Origin: JASJAR01 sp038530285
Lineage (GTDB): Bacteria; Pseudomonadota; Alphaproteobacteria; Rhodobacterales; Rhodobacteraceae
NCBI GenBank assembly: GCA_038530285.1
Contig: JBCBCY010000010.1
Location: forward strand, 62,001-126,000
Direction: 5' to 3'
DNA: 64,000 bases
Part shown: one piece after another, positions 24,991-34,622 of the stretch
Numbering within the stretch: position 1 is the stretch's first letter
Layout: the number at the start of each line of letters is the position of its first letter
The notes under the pieces: generated by a model
Database searches by the model: none
Seen by the model: the letters and a program-made list of their open reading frames with translations, nothing else
What the model was told of the DNA's origin: nothing
Translations under genes and position numbers: made by a program

Positions 24991-25719
24991 GGGTGCTTTT
25001 CCCTCAATTTTGTTCAGCAGACAATAACAGGCATATCTGCACTGCCCTACGATTCGCCTCTTCAATCGACTGACAGGTCCTGCGGATCAGGCGTTCTACG
25101 CCCGTGCCGGCAGCGGCTGTCCTGTAGGCACGCGGATTTCAGCGTATCACCCCACCGTTCGCGAACGACCGCTCTGTGTGCGTTTCTGCCGCTCGTCGTC
25201 GGAACCCGAACGATAGCTTTGTCCGCAAACCTTCCATCCACTCCCCACCGCACGCTTGCCTCACCCGGCCTTAACCAAATCATACGACCTTCTCACCCGA
25301 ACGTTCCGTGCTCCCCCAAGGGGGGCATGCACCAGACCTCCAGCCCGAAGATCACCGCCTCCCACGGTGTGAGGGCAGCCGTTTTCGAAAGGCCCCGCCG
25401 AGCGGCGGGTGTCAGGCGCCAGGAGTTCGCCCCCGTGGCGGGCCCGCTGCACCCAATCCCAGACGGACATGACCGGCCCCAACGTCAAACAGCGGGCCAC
25501 ACACCGCGACCTTCGATTTGAACCGGTCCCTGCTTTGGGACACCGGCCCCTTGGCCTGTGGCAGCACCCCCGTCGCAAAGCCCGGCGGGCGGGGCGACGC
25601 ACCAAGGCGGTGGGCCAGGTCCAGGCGAAAAATCCAAAGATAATCAACCCGTGCCGCGTCACGCCTGGGCTTCCATCCGCCACCGGGTCTGCTTAGATGC
25701 AGCCCGACGGAGGTGCGCA
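24991..25719. other. Gene-free stretch before ftsY, with several hairpins
   Basis: About 730 bp in which no frame on either strand shows a recognisable protein. It is rich in short inverted repeats: CTCCCCC/GGGGGG near 25311-25327, CCCGCC-GAGC-GGCGGG near 25396-25411, GCGGGCCCGC near 25437-25446. It may be decayed coding sequence or hold an unrecognised structured RNA. It does not contain the core motifs I know for tmRNA, RNase P RNA or SRP RNA. The ftsY promoter should be at the right-hand end. Confidence 0.5.
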
Positions 25720-26963
<1,244 letters not shown>

Positions 26964-26967
<4 letters not shown>

Positions 26968-27884
26968 GGCCCCTCTGCGCGTGTTGTGGTGCCGCCGTGC
27001 TTGCGGCCACCCCGATATTGGCCGACGCGTGCGACATCGAGCGCGATGTTCTTCTGGGCACGCTGGCCCGAAACGGGTTCGCCGTTGAGGCGGAAGGGTC
27101 GTTCACCGAAACATTTGGCGCCTGCCGGGTCCGGGATATGGTGCTGGCAGGCCCAACCCTGACGCTCGACATCGGGATGCTGGAATGGGACCTTGATGGT
27201 CTTGCGGCGCTTCAGGGTGGGTCGGGTTCGGCCAAGCTGTCCGCGACCCTCGACAACCTCCGGATGATCCCCAGCGTCGATGACCCCTGGATCGGCTACA
27301 TGCTGCGCGAACAGAACCGCCGCAACACCATCGATGGGACGCTGTCGGTCAGCTGGGACATGGATGCCGCCCGGCTTGAGCTTGAGACGCTGACGCTCGA
27401 TATGCCGGGTGACAACGCCCTGTCTGTTTCTCTGCGCGCCTCGGGGGTGTCGCCGGCGATCCTGACAGAGGGGCCCGCCAATGCAGCGACCGCCGCCATT
27501 GAGGGTCTGGAATTGGTGGTGACCAATCAAGGGTTCGCCGATGGGCTGATCCTAAGCGCTTTGGCGCGTGTAATGTCAGGCTTGCCCGGCACGCCCGAAA
27601 GCCAGATGAAGGCGACCCGCCGCGACGCCAAGGCCGTCGTGGCCGACTTGCCCGATACGATCGTCAATCCATCGAGCAAAGCCGCCTTGAGCGCCCTTGT
27701 CGATGAAGCCCCGACGCCTTGGGGCACGCTTGCGATCACCGTGGCGTCCTACCCGCCGTTGCCGCTGTTGCGCTTTCCCGCCCTTGCATTGTCATCCAAC
27801 CCGTTTGACCCCGCCGCCCTGGGCTTTGCCTTGGACGGCGCGACCATCGATGTGACCTTCGACCCGGCCCCGGACACCGAGTGA
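26964..27884 (+). CDS. Exported hypothetical protein downstream of ftsY
   Basis: 306 aa beginning at GTG 26964, overlapping the ftsY stop (GTGA). The N-terminus (RPLCACCGAAVLAATPILAD) is a signal peptide; the mature protein is rich in beta-prone segments (TLTLDIGMLEWDLDGLAAL, ARLELETLTLDMPGDNALSV) with no cysteines in a catalytic pattern. I do not recognise a domain. The next gene overlaps its stop by 4 bp, so it is translated as part of the ftsY group. Function unknown. Confidence 0.75.
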
Positions 27885-28783
27885 GCGCTTGGCTCATTTC
27901 CCTGGAAGGCACCGACGCAGGACGCACGCTGGCGCTGTGTCTGGCGCTGCTGGCCGCCGTGCTGCACGCGGTCTTCGGCGCGATGCAGAAAGGCCGGGTC
28001 GACCCCTGGACCACGCGGGCGTCAATCGATGTGTCTTACGGGCTGATGGCGCTGCCCTTTGCGCTCTTTGTCGTGCCCTGGCCCGAACCCCATATGTGGC
28101 CGATTTTCGCGGGCGTCGTGGTGATCCATCTGGGCTACAAATACGCGCAAGCCAGCGCCTATGCGGCAGGTGCCTACACGGTGGTCTACCCCGTGGTGCG
28201 CGGGCTGGGGCCGTTTTTTACAATCATCGCGGCGGGGTTTTTCTTTGGGGAGACCTTCACCGGTGCCCAATGGGCGGGCGTGGCCACCCTGATGGCGGGC
28301 ATCTTTGGCCTCGCGGTTTACAACCTGATCTTCCAGGACATCCAGCGCAACACCCTGCCGCGCGCGCTGACCTTCGCGGTGATCACCGGCGCCTTTGTCG
28401 CCCTGTACACAACCTATGACGCTTACGGCATCCGCTCAACCGCTGATCCCTTCACGTTCCTCGCGTGGTTCTTTCTGGTCGACAGTTTCACCATGCCGCT
28501 GTTGCGCTGGCTGGCCCCGCCTGCGGGCGCGCGGCCCGCGCCCTTGCGCGATATGGTCCGGGTGGGCGTGCCGGGGGCTTTGGTCGCGATTTTCTCCTTC
28601 GGGTCAATCCTTCTGGCCACGCGGCTTGATAAAGTGGGCGAGGCGGCGGTGCTGCGCGAAACATCCGTGGTGTTTGCCGCCTTGATCGGCTGGGTGTTTC
28701 TGGGCGAAAAGGTCGGACCCCGGCGATTGGCGCTGATGGGGCTGATCGGTGCCGGCGCGGTGATCGTGGAACTGGGTGGATGA
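27881..28783 (+). CDS. EamA/DMT-family membrane transporter
   Basis: 300 aa, about ten hydrophobic helices in two EamA repeats (AVLHAVFGAMQKGRVDPWTT; AYTVVYPVVRGLGPFFTIIA in the first; RETSVVFAALIGWVFLGEKV in the second). Starts at GTG 27881 overlapping the previous stop (GTGA) and ends 3 bp before the septation-protein ATG, so it is embedded in a tight operon with ftsY. Substrate not predictable. Confidence 0.85.
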   Translation: MSAWLISLEGTDAGRTLALCLALLAAVLHAVFGAMQKGRVDPWTTRASIDVSYGLMALPFALFVVPWPEPHMWPIFAGVVVIHLGYKYAQASAYAAGAYTVVYPVVRGLGPFFTIIAAGFFFGETFTGAQWAGVATLMAGIFGLAVYNLIFQDIQRNTLPRALTFAVITGAFVALYTTYDAYGIRSTADPFTFLAWFFLVDSFTMPLLRWLAPPAGARPAPLRDMVRVGVPGALVAIFSFGSILLATRLDKVGEAAVLRETSVVFAALIGWVFLGEKVGPRRLALMGLIGAGAVIVELGG

Positions 28784-28786
28784 CAA

Positions 28787-29395
28787 ATGGCGGAACGTGA
28801 CGTGAACCCGGTTTTGAAACAGGTCCTGGAACTGGGCCCGCCGATCCTGTTTTTCTTCGCCTACCTGCGGCTGCGCGATCAGACCTTCACGATTGGCGGC
28901 ACCGAGTACGAGGGCTTCATCGTCGCCGCGGCTGGCTTTATCCCGGTCTTGTTGATCGCAATGGGCATCCTGTGGGCCCTGACCGGCAAACTCAGCCGCA
29001 TCCAGATTTTCACCGCCTTCATGGTGATCGTCTTTGGCGGCCTGACGGTCTGGTTCAATGACGAGCGGTTTTTCAAAATGAAAACCACCATCGTTTATGG
29101 GTTTTTCGCTGTCGTCCTGGGCATTGGGCTGCTGCAGGGCCGGTCCTATCTGGCCTGGGTCATGTCCGAGTTTCTGCCCCTGCGCGACGAAGGCTGGATG
29201 ATCCTGACCCGGCGGCTTGCCGTCTTCTTTGCAGCCCTTGCCATCGCGAATGAGGTGATCTGGCGCACCATGTCCACCGATGCCTGGGTCAAGATCGAAA
29301 CCTTTGCCTTCCCGGCGCTGATGTTCGTGTTCCTGATGGGTCAGATCATGGCGCTGCAAAAACACATGGATGAGCCCGAAGACGACGCGTCATAG
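28787..29395 (+). CDS. yciB: Inner-membrane septation protein IspZ/YciB
   Basis: 202 aa. Family features: N-terminal NPVLKQVLELGPPILFFFAY, then five or six hydrophobic helices and conserved GLTVWFNDERFFKMKTTIVY and RRLAVFFAALAIANEVIW. Members are integral membrane proteins linked to envelope integrity and septation. Last gene of the ftsY group, followed by two tandem 55-bp hairpin units. Confidence 0.92.
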   Translation: MAERDVNPVLKQVLELGPPILFFFAYLRLRDQTFTIGGTEYEGFIVAAAGFIPVLLIAMGILWALTGKLSRIQIFTAFMVIVFGGLTVWFNDERFFKMKTTIVYGFFAVVLGIGLLQGRSYLAWVMSEFLPLRDEGWMILTRRLAVFFAALAIANEVIWRTMSTDAWVKIETFAFPALMFVFLMGQIMALQKHMDEPEDDAS

Positions 29396-29400
29396 ACTGC

Positions 29401-29510
29401 GCGCCTTTCCATGCCGCGCACTTTGGCCCGAAAACCGCGGACCACTTTTCGGATTGCGCCTTTCCATGCCGCGCAATTTGGCCCGAAAACCGCGAACCAC
29501 TTTTCGGATT
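29401..29510. repeat. Two tandem 55-bp hairpin-forming repeats
   Basis: Copies 29401-29455 and 29456-29510 are adjacent and differ at only two of 55 positions. Each carries a perfect 7-bp inverted repeat (CCGAAAA, 11 nt, TTTTCGG; in copy one 29428-29434 with 29446-29452). A degenerate third start (GCGCTTGGGGGCG) follows. They lie immediately after yciB and before hairpin element D, in a convergent gap. Confidence 0.93.
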
Positions 29511-29529
29511 GCGCTTGGGGGCGTTTTCA

Positions 29530-29582
29530 TTGGCCCGAAAATACCTCGGGGGGGCCGAAGGCCGGGGGCAGAGCCCCCTCAG
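29530..29582 (-). repeat. Dispersed hairpin element, copy D
   Basis: GAAAATACCTCGGGGG box then GGGGGC (29564-29569), loop AGA, GCCCCC (29573-29578). The hairpin abuts the stop codon of the minus-strand GST gene, and the T-rich part (minus strand GGTATTTT) follows it, the arrangement of a rho-independent terminator for that gene. Confidence 0.78.
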
Positions 29583-30292
29583 GTCTGACGGACTTTCCCA
29601 AACAAGATATCCTGGGCGGCCTTGTCGAAGGTGGCGGGGCCGACGCTTTCTTTGGTGATCGCGAGCGCGCGGATAACGGCGGGCCGCGCCGCGATCCGGT
29701 CGAACCAGGCCGCAAGGTTCGGTTTGTCTTGCAAAGTCTGTTCCTGGCCTTCCCAGCCCTTCACCCAGGGCCACAGCGCCATATCCGCGATGGAGTAATC
29801 CCCGGCCACGAAATCACGCCCCTCAAGCTGTTTGTCTAAGACCCCGTAAAGCCGGGCGACCTCGCGCCGGTAGCGGTCTTGCGCATAAGGCAGAACCTGG
29901 GGCGGCTCCATCGTGGGGGCGTATTTGATGAAATGGTGGTTTTGGCCCGCCATCGGGCCGACCCCGCCCATTTGCCACATCAGCCATTCTTCCACCGCGA
30001 TCTGGGCGCGCGGATCGCCGCCGCCGTAGAACTGTCCGGTTTTGCGGGCGAGGTATTGCAGAATGGCACCCGATTCAAAGATCGACACCGGCGCGCCCCC
30101 CGGCCCGTCGGGATCGACAATCGCGGGCATCCGGTTGTTGGGCGAAATCTCAAGAAACGCTGGCTTGAACTGATCGCCCGCGCCGATGTTCACCAGCTTC
30201 ACCTCATAAGGCAGGCCCATTTCCTCCAGGGCGATGGTGATTTTGTAGCCGTTGGGCGTGGGCCAGAAGTAAAGATCGATCGGCGATGCCAT
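29579..30292 (-). CDS. Glutathione S-transferase, YfcG/Nu type
   Basis: 237 aa. Thioredoxin-fold N-terminus with WPTPNGYKITIALEEMGLPY and glutathione-binding NNRMPAIVD and IFESGAILQYLA, then an all-helical C-terminal domain (DYSIADMALWPWVKGW). The TPNGYK opening is typical of the YfcG/Ure2-like group, which acts as a glutathione-dependent disulfide-bond oxidoreductase. Separated by 24 bp from the upstream hydrolase gene on the same strand, so possibly co-transcribed. Confidence 0.9.
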   Translation of the reverse strand: MASPIDLYFWPTPNGYKITIALEEMGLPYEVKLVNIGAGDQFKPAFLEISPNNRMPAIVDPDGPGGAPVSIFESGAILQYLARKTGQFYGGGDPRAQIAVEEWLMWQMGGVGPMAGQNHHFIKYAPTMEPPQVLPYAQDRYRREVARLYGVLDKQLEGRDFVAGDYSIADMALWPWVKGWEGQEQTLQDKPNLAAWFDRIAARPAVIRALAITKESVGPATFDKAAQDILFGKVRQT

Positions 30293-30316
30293 GGGATGTC
30301 CTTAACGAGGGTACGT

Positions 30317-31264
30317 TCAGGATGGCATATGGGTCGGGCGTGGCAAAGGGGCCAGGTCTGCTCGCGCGAATGTGCGGTCCAAAAGCCCCCGGCGCGCCCC
30401 GTCTGGCAGGGCGCTGGACAGCAGCGGCAGGGGCAGCGTTTCGGGCGCACGCAAGAGCGCGCGGTGCAGATCGAACATGCCCGCGCGCATATAGGCCGAC
30501 CAATGGCAGACCCGGCCCACGGGGGCGGGAATGTCAAAGCCAAAGCCCTTCAGCGCGGCCCGGGTGGCGGGATCGTCGATGCGCATATCCAGCCAGTTCG
30601 TGCGCCTTGTGCCCAAGCCGGCCGACACCGCCGGGTCCAACGGGCGGTGGGGGGCGACAAAGCCGCGAAACAGCCCGTCGAAGAGGTCATTTTCCCGCGT
30701 GGTCACATTCACCACCTCTGCAGTCTGGCCAGCAGGACAGGCAAGGGCGGCGCGCGCGCGCGACCGAAACTCGGCCCCGTGGAGCAGCACCATGCGGCCC
30801 ACCGAACCTGCGGTTGTGTGGCCCAGAGCGCCAAGAGCGACCCGCGCGCCCAGCGAATGGGCCAGCACCTGAGCTGGCCGGTCCGCGTGATCGGCGACCA
30901 GTGCCAAGACCTGCCCCAGCGCCACCGCGGCCCGTTCGGCGGACCGGGCCGCTTGCCAGATCGTGCCGGCGGCGTCCCAGCCCAACGCGATGCACAGCCC
31001 GTCGGCGGCCGCGTTGTCGGAAAACCCCATCGCGCGCGGCCAGGACAAACAGCGGCGCGGCTTTGTGGTGGGGCTTTGGGCAAAGATCGACCCGTGCGGG
31101 CAGCGCAAGGGATCGGCGGGTTTGTATTTGTAGCCGTGGATCATCACCACGATCGGCGCATCTGGCGCGGTGGCGGCCAGCGCGTCTTGCAGACCTTCGC
31201 TCAGGCCTGCGCCGCTTGCGTGGACGGGCGTGTCATCTACCGCGTTGATCCGAAAGATGGGCAT
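30317..31264 (-). CDS. Alpha/beta hydrolase-fold protein
   Basis: 315 aa. Seen: oxyanion/early strand region IVVMIHGYKYKP and nucleophile elbow AHSLGARVALGAL, where Ser would be the nucleophile; a plausible acid and His follow but I cannot assign them with certainty. No signal peptide. Substrate unknown; it looks like a lipase/esterase-type member. ATG 31264 is chosen because the upstream open frame runs antisense through the metZ riboswitch region. It shares the 243-bp divergent region with metZ. Confidence 0.78.
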   Translation of the reverse strand: MPIFRINAVDDTPVHASGAGLSEGLQDALAATAPDAPIVVMIHGYKYKPADPLRCPHGSIFAQSPTTKPRRCLSWPRAMGFSDNAAADGLCIALGWDAAGTIWQAARSAERAAVALGQVLALVADHADRPAQVLAHSLGARVALGALGHTTAGSVGRMVLLHGAEFRSRARAALACPAGQTAEVVNVTTRENDLFDGLFRGFVAPHRPLDPAVSAGLGTRRTNWLDMRIDDPATRAALKGFGFDIPAPVGRVCHWSAYMRAGMFDLHRALLRAPETLPLPLLSSALPDGARRGLLDRTFARADLAPLPRPTHMPS

Positions 31265-31385
31265 GGGAACTCCACAACATCTTGTGGCAGGGGCGTAGCG
31301 AACCCATACGAAACCTTTGTGAAGCTTAGGTAACTGGTACGTGACGGTGCTTGACCGCATCACGCAACGCGCGTACCTCGCGATC

Positions 31386-31439
31386 CGTGGCGATTTGTAC
31401 ACCGGATTGCGGGCCACGTTAAACACACCGCTAAAGAGG
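31386..31439 (+). promoter_or_regulatory. SAM-II riboswitch
   Basis: The RNA has P1 CGTGGC (31386-31391) pairing with GCCACG (31413-31418), a U-rich loop GATTTG..., a pseudoknot pairing GCGG (31409-31412) with CCGC (31428-31431), and the conserved 3' CTAAAGAGG. This is the SAM-II fold found before methionine genes in alphaproteobacteria. It lies 67 bp before metZ and precedes a terminator hairpin, so SAM binding probably lowers metZ expression. Confidence 0.9.
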
Positions 31440-31457
31440 TTGGGCGCTTTTAGATGG

Positions 31458-31487
31458 CCCCCAGCGTTCGTGGCGGTGGGGGTTTTT
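31458..31487 (+). terminator. Riboswitch-linked terminator before metZ
   Basis: CCCCCA (31458-31463) pairs with TGGGGG (31477-31482) and is followed by TTTTTGTTT. It ends 19 bp before the metZ ATG and after the SAM-II aptamer, which points to control by premature termination rather than only SD masking. The metZ SD (GGAAAGGAG) lies just after it. Confidence 0.82.
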
Positions 31488-31506
31488 GTTTGGAAAGGAG
31501 CACCCC

Positions 31507-32688
31507 ATGGCGAAGGACTTGAAGCCCAGAACCAAGGCGATCCACGCAGGGATCCGGCGGTCGGGCTATGGGGAGGTGTCAGAGGCGATCTTTCTGACCC
31601 AGGGGTTTGTCTATCCCACCGCTGAGGCCGCCGAAGCGCGGTTTCTCGACGCCGGTGAAGACGAGTTTATCTATGCCCGCTACGGCAACCCCACGGTGCG
31701 CATGTTTGAAGACCGGATCGCCGCGCTGGAAGGGGCCGAAGACGCTTTTGCCACGGCATCGGGTATGGCGGCGGTCAATGCCGCCCTGACCGCGATGCTG
31801 AAGGCGGGCGACCATGTGGTGTCTGCCCGCGCGCTCTTCGGGTCGTGTCTGTATATCCTTGAAGAGGTGCTGACCCGCTACGGCGTCGAAGTGACATTCG
31901 TCGACGGCACCGATCTGGACCAGTGGGCGGCGGCCATTCGCGACGACACCAAGGCGGTGTTTCTGGAAACGATTTCCAACCCCACGTTGGAGGTGATCGA
32001 CCTGAAATCTGTGGCCGGGATGGCCCACGGCGTTGGGGCGAGCGTGATCGTCGACAACGTGTTTGCCACGCCGGTCTTCAGTCGCGCCTTTGACCATGGC
32101 GCAGACGTGGTGGTCTATTCCGCGACCAAACATATCGACGGGCAGGGCCGTGCACTGGGCGGGGTGGTCTTGGGCACCAAGGATTTCGTGCGCGGTGTGG
32201 CCGAACCCTACCTCAAGCACACGGGCGCCGCGATGAGCCCGTTTACGGCCTGGATGATGCTTAAAGGGCTTGAGACGCTGGATCTGCGCGTGCGCGCCCA
32301 GGCGGACACGGCGATGAGGCTTGCCAAGGGTCTGAAGGGCAACGGAAAACTGTCCCGTGTGCTTTACCCTGACCTGCCGGGCCATCCGTCACAGAAAATC
32401 CCTGAGCGGCCTTATTCACAGTCCGGGACGGTCATGGCGCTGGATGTCACCGGCGGGCAGGCGGGGGCATTTCGGTTTCTCAACGCGCTGAAGATCGCGA
32501 CGATTTCGAACAATCTGGGTGACGCGAAAACCATCGTGACCCACCCCGCGACCACAACCCATCAGCGGCTGCCCGATGACCAGAAGGTGGCGCTTGGCAT
32601 CACGCCGGGGCTGATCCGCCTGTCGGTCGGGCTGGAAGATGCCGATGATCTGATCGACGACGTGATGCAGGCCCTGGACGCGGTGTGA
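31507..32688 (+). CDS. metZ: O-succinylhomoserine sulfhydrylase
   Basis: PLP enzyme that makes homocysteine from O-succinylhomoserine and sulfide in methionine synthesis. 393 aa, Cys/Met-metabolism family: FIYARYGNPTVRMFEDRIAA, ATASGMAAVNAAL, PLP lysine Lys208 in YSATKHIDGQGRALGG, and RLSVGLEDADDLIDD. The MetZ assignment over MetB/MetC/MetY rests on length, context and sequence feel. Controlled by the SAM-II riboswitch. The amidotransferase gene starts directly at its stop. Confidence 0.92.
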   Translation: MAKDLKPRTKAIHAGIRRSGYGEVSEAIFLTQGFVYPTAEAAEARFLDAGEDEFIYARYGNPTVRMFEDRIAALEGAEDAFATASGMAAVNAALTAMLKAGDHVVSARALFGSCLYILEEVLTRYGVEVTFVDGTDLDQWAAAIRDDTKAVFLETISNPTLEVIDLKSVAGMAHGVGASVIVDNVFATPVFSRAFDHGADVVVYSATKHIDGQGRALGGVVLGTKDFVRGVAEPYLKHTGAAMSPFTAWMMLKGLETLDLRVRAQADTAMRLAKGLKGNGKLSRVLYPDLPGHPSQKIPERPYSQSGTVMALDVTGGQAGAFRFLNALKIATISNNLGDAKTIVTHPATTTHQRLPDDQKVALGITPGLIRLSVGLEDADDLIDDVMQALDAV

Positions 32689-33429
32689 ATGGCGCGGTTT
32701 TTGATCCTTCAGCTTCGGCCTGAGACCGAAGCCTCAGACGATGAGTTTGCCGCGTTTCTGCGCCAGGGCGGGCTGGCAGAGGCCGAGACCCACCGCATCC
32801 GGCTGGACCGCGCGCCTTTGCCCCGGGATTTGTCGCTTGACGATTACGCCGGGGTCATCGTTGGCGGTGGACCGGGCTGTGTCAGCGATGATGCCGCGCA
32901 CAAAGACCCGGTCGAGGCGCGCATCGAGGCCGAGTGCCTGTCGTTGATGCCCGCGATCCTGGCCCGCGACATGCCGTTTATGGGTTGCTGTTACGGGATT
33001 GGCATTCTGGCCCATCATCTGGGGGCGGATGTGTCCAAAGCCCGCTACGGCGAGCCGGTGGGGCCGGTCGCGTGCCGCGTGACCCAAGCGGGGGCGGCGG
33101 ACCCGTTGCTGGCGGGGCTTGAGCGTGAATTTGCCGCCCTGGTCGGCCACAAAGAGGCCCTGCAGCACCTGCCGGACGGCGCGGTGCATCTGGTCGCCTC
33201 GGACCCGTGCCCGTTTCAGATGATCCGCGTCGGGACCCACGTTTACGCCACCCAGTTTCACCCCGAAGCCGACGGCGATGTCTTCGCCGCGCGCATCCGC
33301 ATCTATAAAGACCGCGGCTATTTCAACCCCGAAGATGCAGCCGCCTTGACCGAGGCGTCCCATGCCGCCCATGTGCGCGTCCCACCGATGATCCTTGAGC
33401 GGTTTGTGACCCGCTACCGCCAGCCTTAG
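32689..33429 (+). CDS. Class I glutamine amidotransferase (GuaA-like)
   Basis: 246 aa. Catalytic elements of a triad GATase: Cys101 in MGCCYGIGI, and His191 and Glu193 in ATQFHPE. No synthetase domain is fused, so it is a stand-alone amidotransferase or gamma-glutamyl hydrolase-like enzyme; the partner or substrate is unknown. Its ATG follows the metZ stop without a gap, implying co-transcription and SAM-dependent expression. Whether it works in sulfur metabolism is inference. Confidence 0.87.
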   Translation: MARFLILQLRPETEASDDEFAAFLRQGGLAEAETHRIRLDRAPLPRDLSLDDYAGVIVGGGPGCVSDDAAHKDPVEARIEAECLSLMPAILARDMPFMGCCYGIGILAHHLGADVSKARYGEPVGPVACRVTQAGAADPLLAGLEREFAALVGHKEALQHLPDGAVHLVASDPCPFQMIRVGTHVYATQFHPEADGDVFAARIRIYKDRGYFNPEDAAALTEASHAAHVRVPPMILERFVTRYRQP

Positions 33430-33437
33430 GGTTAAGA

Positions 33438-33466
33438 AAAGCGATTTCAACGCTTTAAATCGCTTT
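33438..33466. repeat. 10-bp inverted repeat between amidotransferase and folE2
   Basis: AAAGCGATTT (33438-33447) and AAATCGCTTT (33457-33466) are perfect inverted repeats separated by 9 nt. There is no T-run on either side, so it is either a regulatory operator for folE2 (44 bp downstream) or a weak terminator of the metZ unit. Confidence 0.8.
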
Positions 33467-33509
33467 GCGCTGCCCCATTTTGAGGCATCGACACGGTGAG
33501 GACCCTGAT

Positions 33510-34616
33510 ATGAACGTACATGCCCCCGAATTTGGAGCTGGGTTCGGTGCAGACCCCGAGCTTGAGACCGCCAAGGCGGCCCTGAATGTTCTCAGGCGCT
33601 GGGCCCAGACCGCCAGCGCGGATGACATCGCCGACTTGGACCCCGCCGCGGCCGCTCTTTTGCAGGGGCAGGCGGATTATCCGGCCCTGTCGCGCAGCTA
33701 TCCGGGCGATTTTACGGTCGACGCGGCTTACAAGGCCAGCCTGCCGGACCTTCAGAACGGGCCCGAAAGCCTGATCAAGGGCGCGCGCCGGGCCATCCAG
33801 CATGTGGGGATTTCGAACTTCCGGCTGCCGCTGCGCTACGCCACACCGCGCGGTGAGGTCATGCTTGAAACCTCAGTCACCGGGTCGGTCAGCCTGGCGG
33901 CGGACAAAAAGGGCATCAACATGTCGCGGATCATGCGCAGCTTTTATGCCCATGCCGACGACGCCTTCGGGTTTGATGTGATCGAAGCCGCACTTGATGA
34001 TTACAAAGCCGATCTGGGCAGCTTTGACGCGCGCATCGCCTTGTCGTTTTCGTACCCCTTAAGGGTCGAAAGCCTGCGCTCCGGCCTGTCGGGCTGGCAG
34101 TATTACGACATTTCGCTGGAACTTGTCGAAACGGCAGGACTGCGCCAGCGGATCGTGCACATGGACTATGTCTATTCGTCGACCTGCCCGTGTTCGCTGG
34201 AATTGTCCGAACATGCGCGCGCGACCCGTGGCCAGTTGGCCACACCGCATTCGCAACGGTCCGTGGCGCGGCTGTCGCTGGTTCTGGACCCCGCAGGCGG
34301 GGCGTTCTGGGTAGATGATCTGATTGAAGCCGCCCGCCGGGCCGTGCCGACCGAAACCCAGGTGATGGTCAAGCGCGAGGATGAACAGGCCTTCGCGGAA
34401 TTGAACGCTGCGAACCCCATTTTCGTTGAAGATGCCGCCCGGCTTTTTGCGGCTGAGTTGCAGGCCGATGCCCGTGTGGGCGATTTTCGGGTGGCCGCAA
34501 GCCATCAAGAAAGCCTGCATTCCCATGATGCGGTGTCGATCCTGACGGAAGGTGACACTTTCGCGGGCGCCTCGCTTGATCCGCGGTTTTTCGAAACGCT
34601 CATCCATCGGGGCTAG
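33510..34616 (+). CDS. folE2: GTP cyclohydrolase FolE2 (type IB)
   Basis: Converts GTP to dihydroneopterin triphosphate for folate synthesis. 368 aa, FolE2 family: conserved STCPCSLELSEHARATRGQ with the metal-binding/catalytic cysteines, TPHSQRSVARL, and the C-terminal VAASHQESLHSHDAVS. FolE2 enzymes can work with metals other than zinc. ATG 33510 has GAGG upstream. Possibly regulated by the inverted repeat at 33438-33466; it does not look like a Zur box I know. Confidence 0.94.
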   Translation: MNVHAPEFGAGFGADPELETAKAALNVLRRWAQTASADDIADLDPAAAALLQGQADYPALSRSYPGDFTVDAAYKASLPDLQNGPESLIKGARRAIQHVGISNFRLPLRYATPRGEVMLETSVTGSVSLAADKKGINMSRIMRSFYAHADDAFGFDVIEAALDDYKADLGSFDARIALSFSYPLRVESLRSGLSGWQYYDISLELVETAGLRQRIVHMDYVYSSTCPCSLELSEHARATRGQLATPHSQRSVARLSLVLDPAGGAFWVDDLIEAARRAVPTETQVMVKREDEQAFAELNAANPIFVEDAARLFAAELQADARVGDFRVAASHQESLHSHDAVSILTEGDTFAGASLDPRFFETLIHRG

Positions 34617-34622
34617 GGGGGC

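Noticed and set aside
25500..25530. TTCAAATC-like motif on the minus strand reminiscent of a tRNA T-loop
   Set aside because: The flanking bases do not form a 5-bp T-stem, and no anticodon arm or acceptor stem could be drawn.
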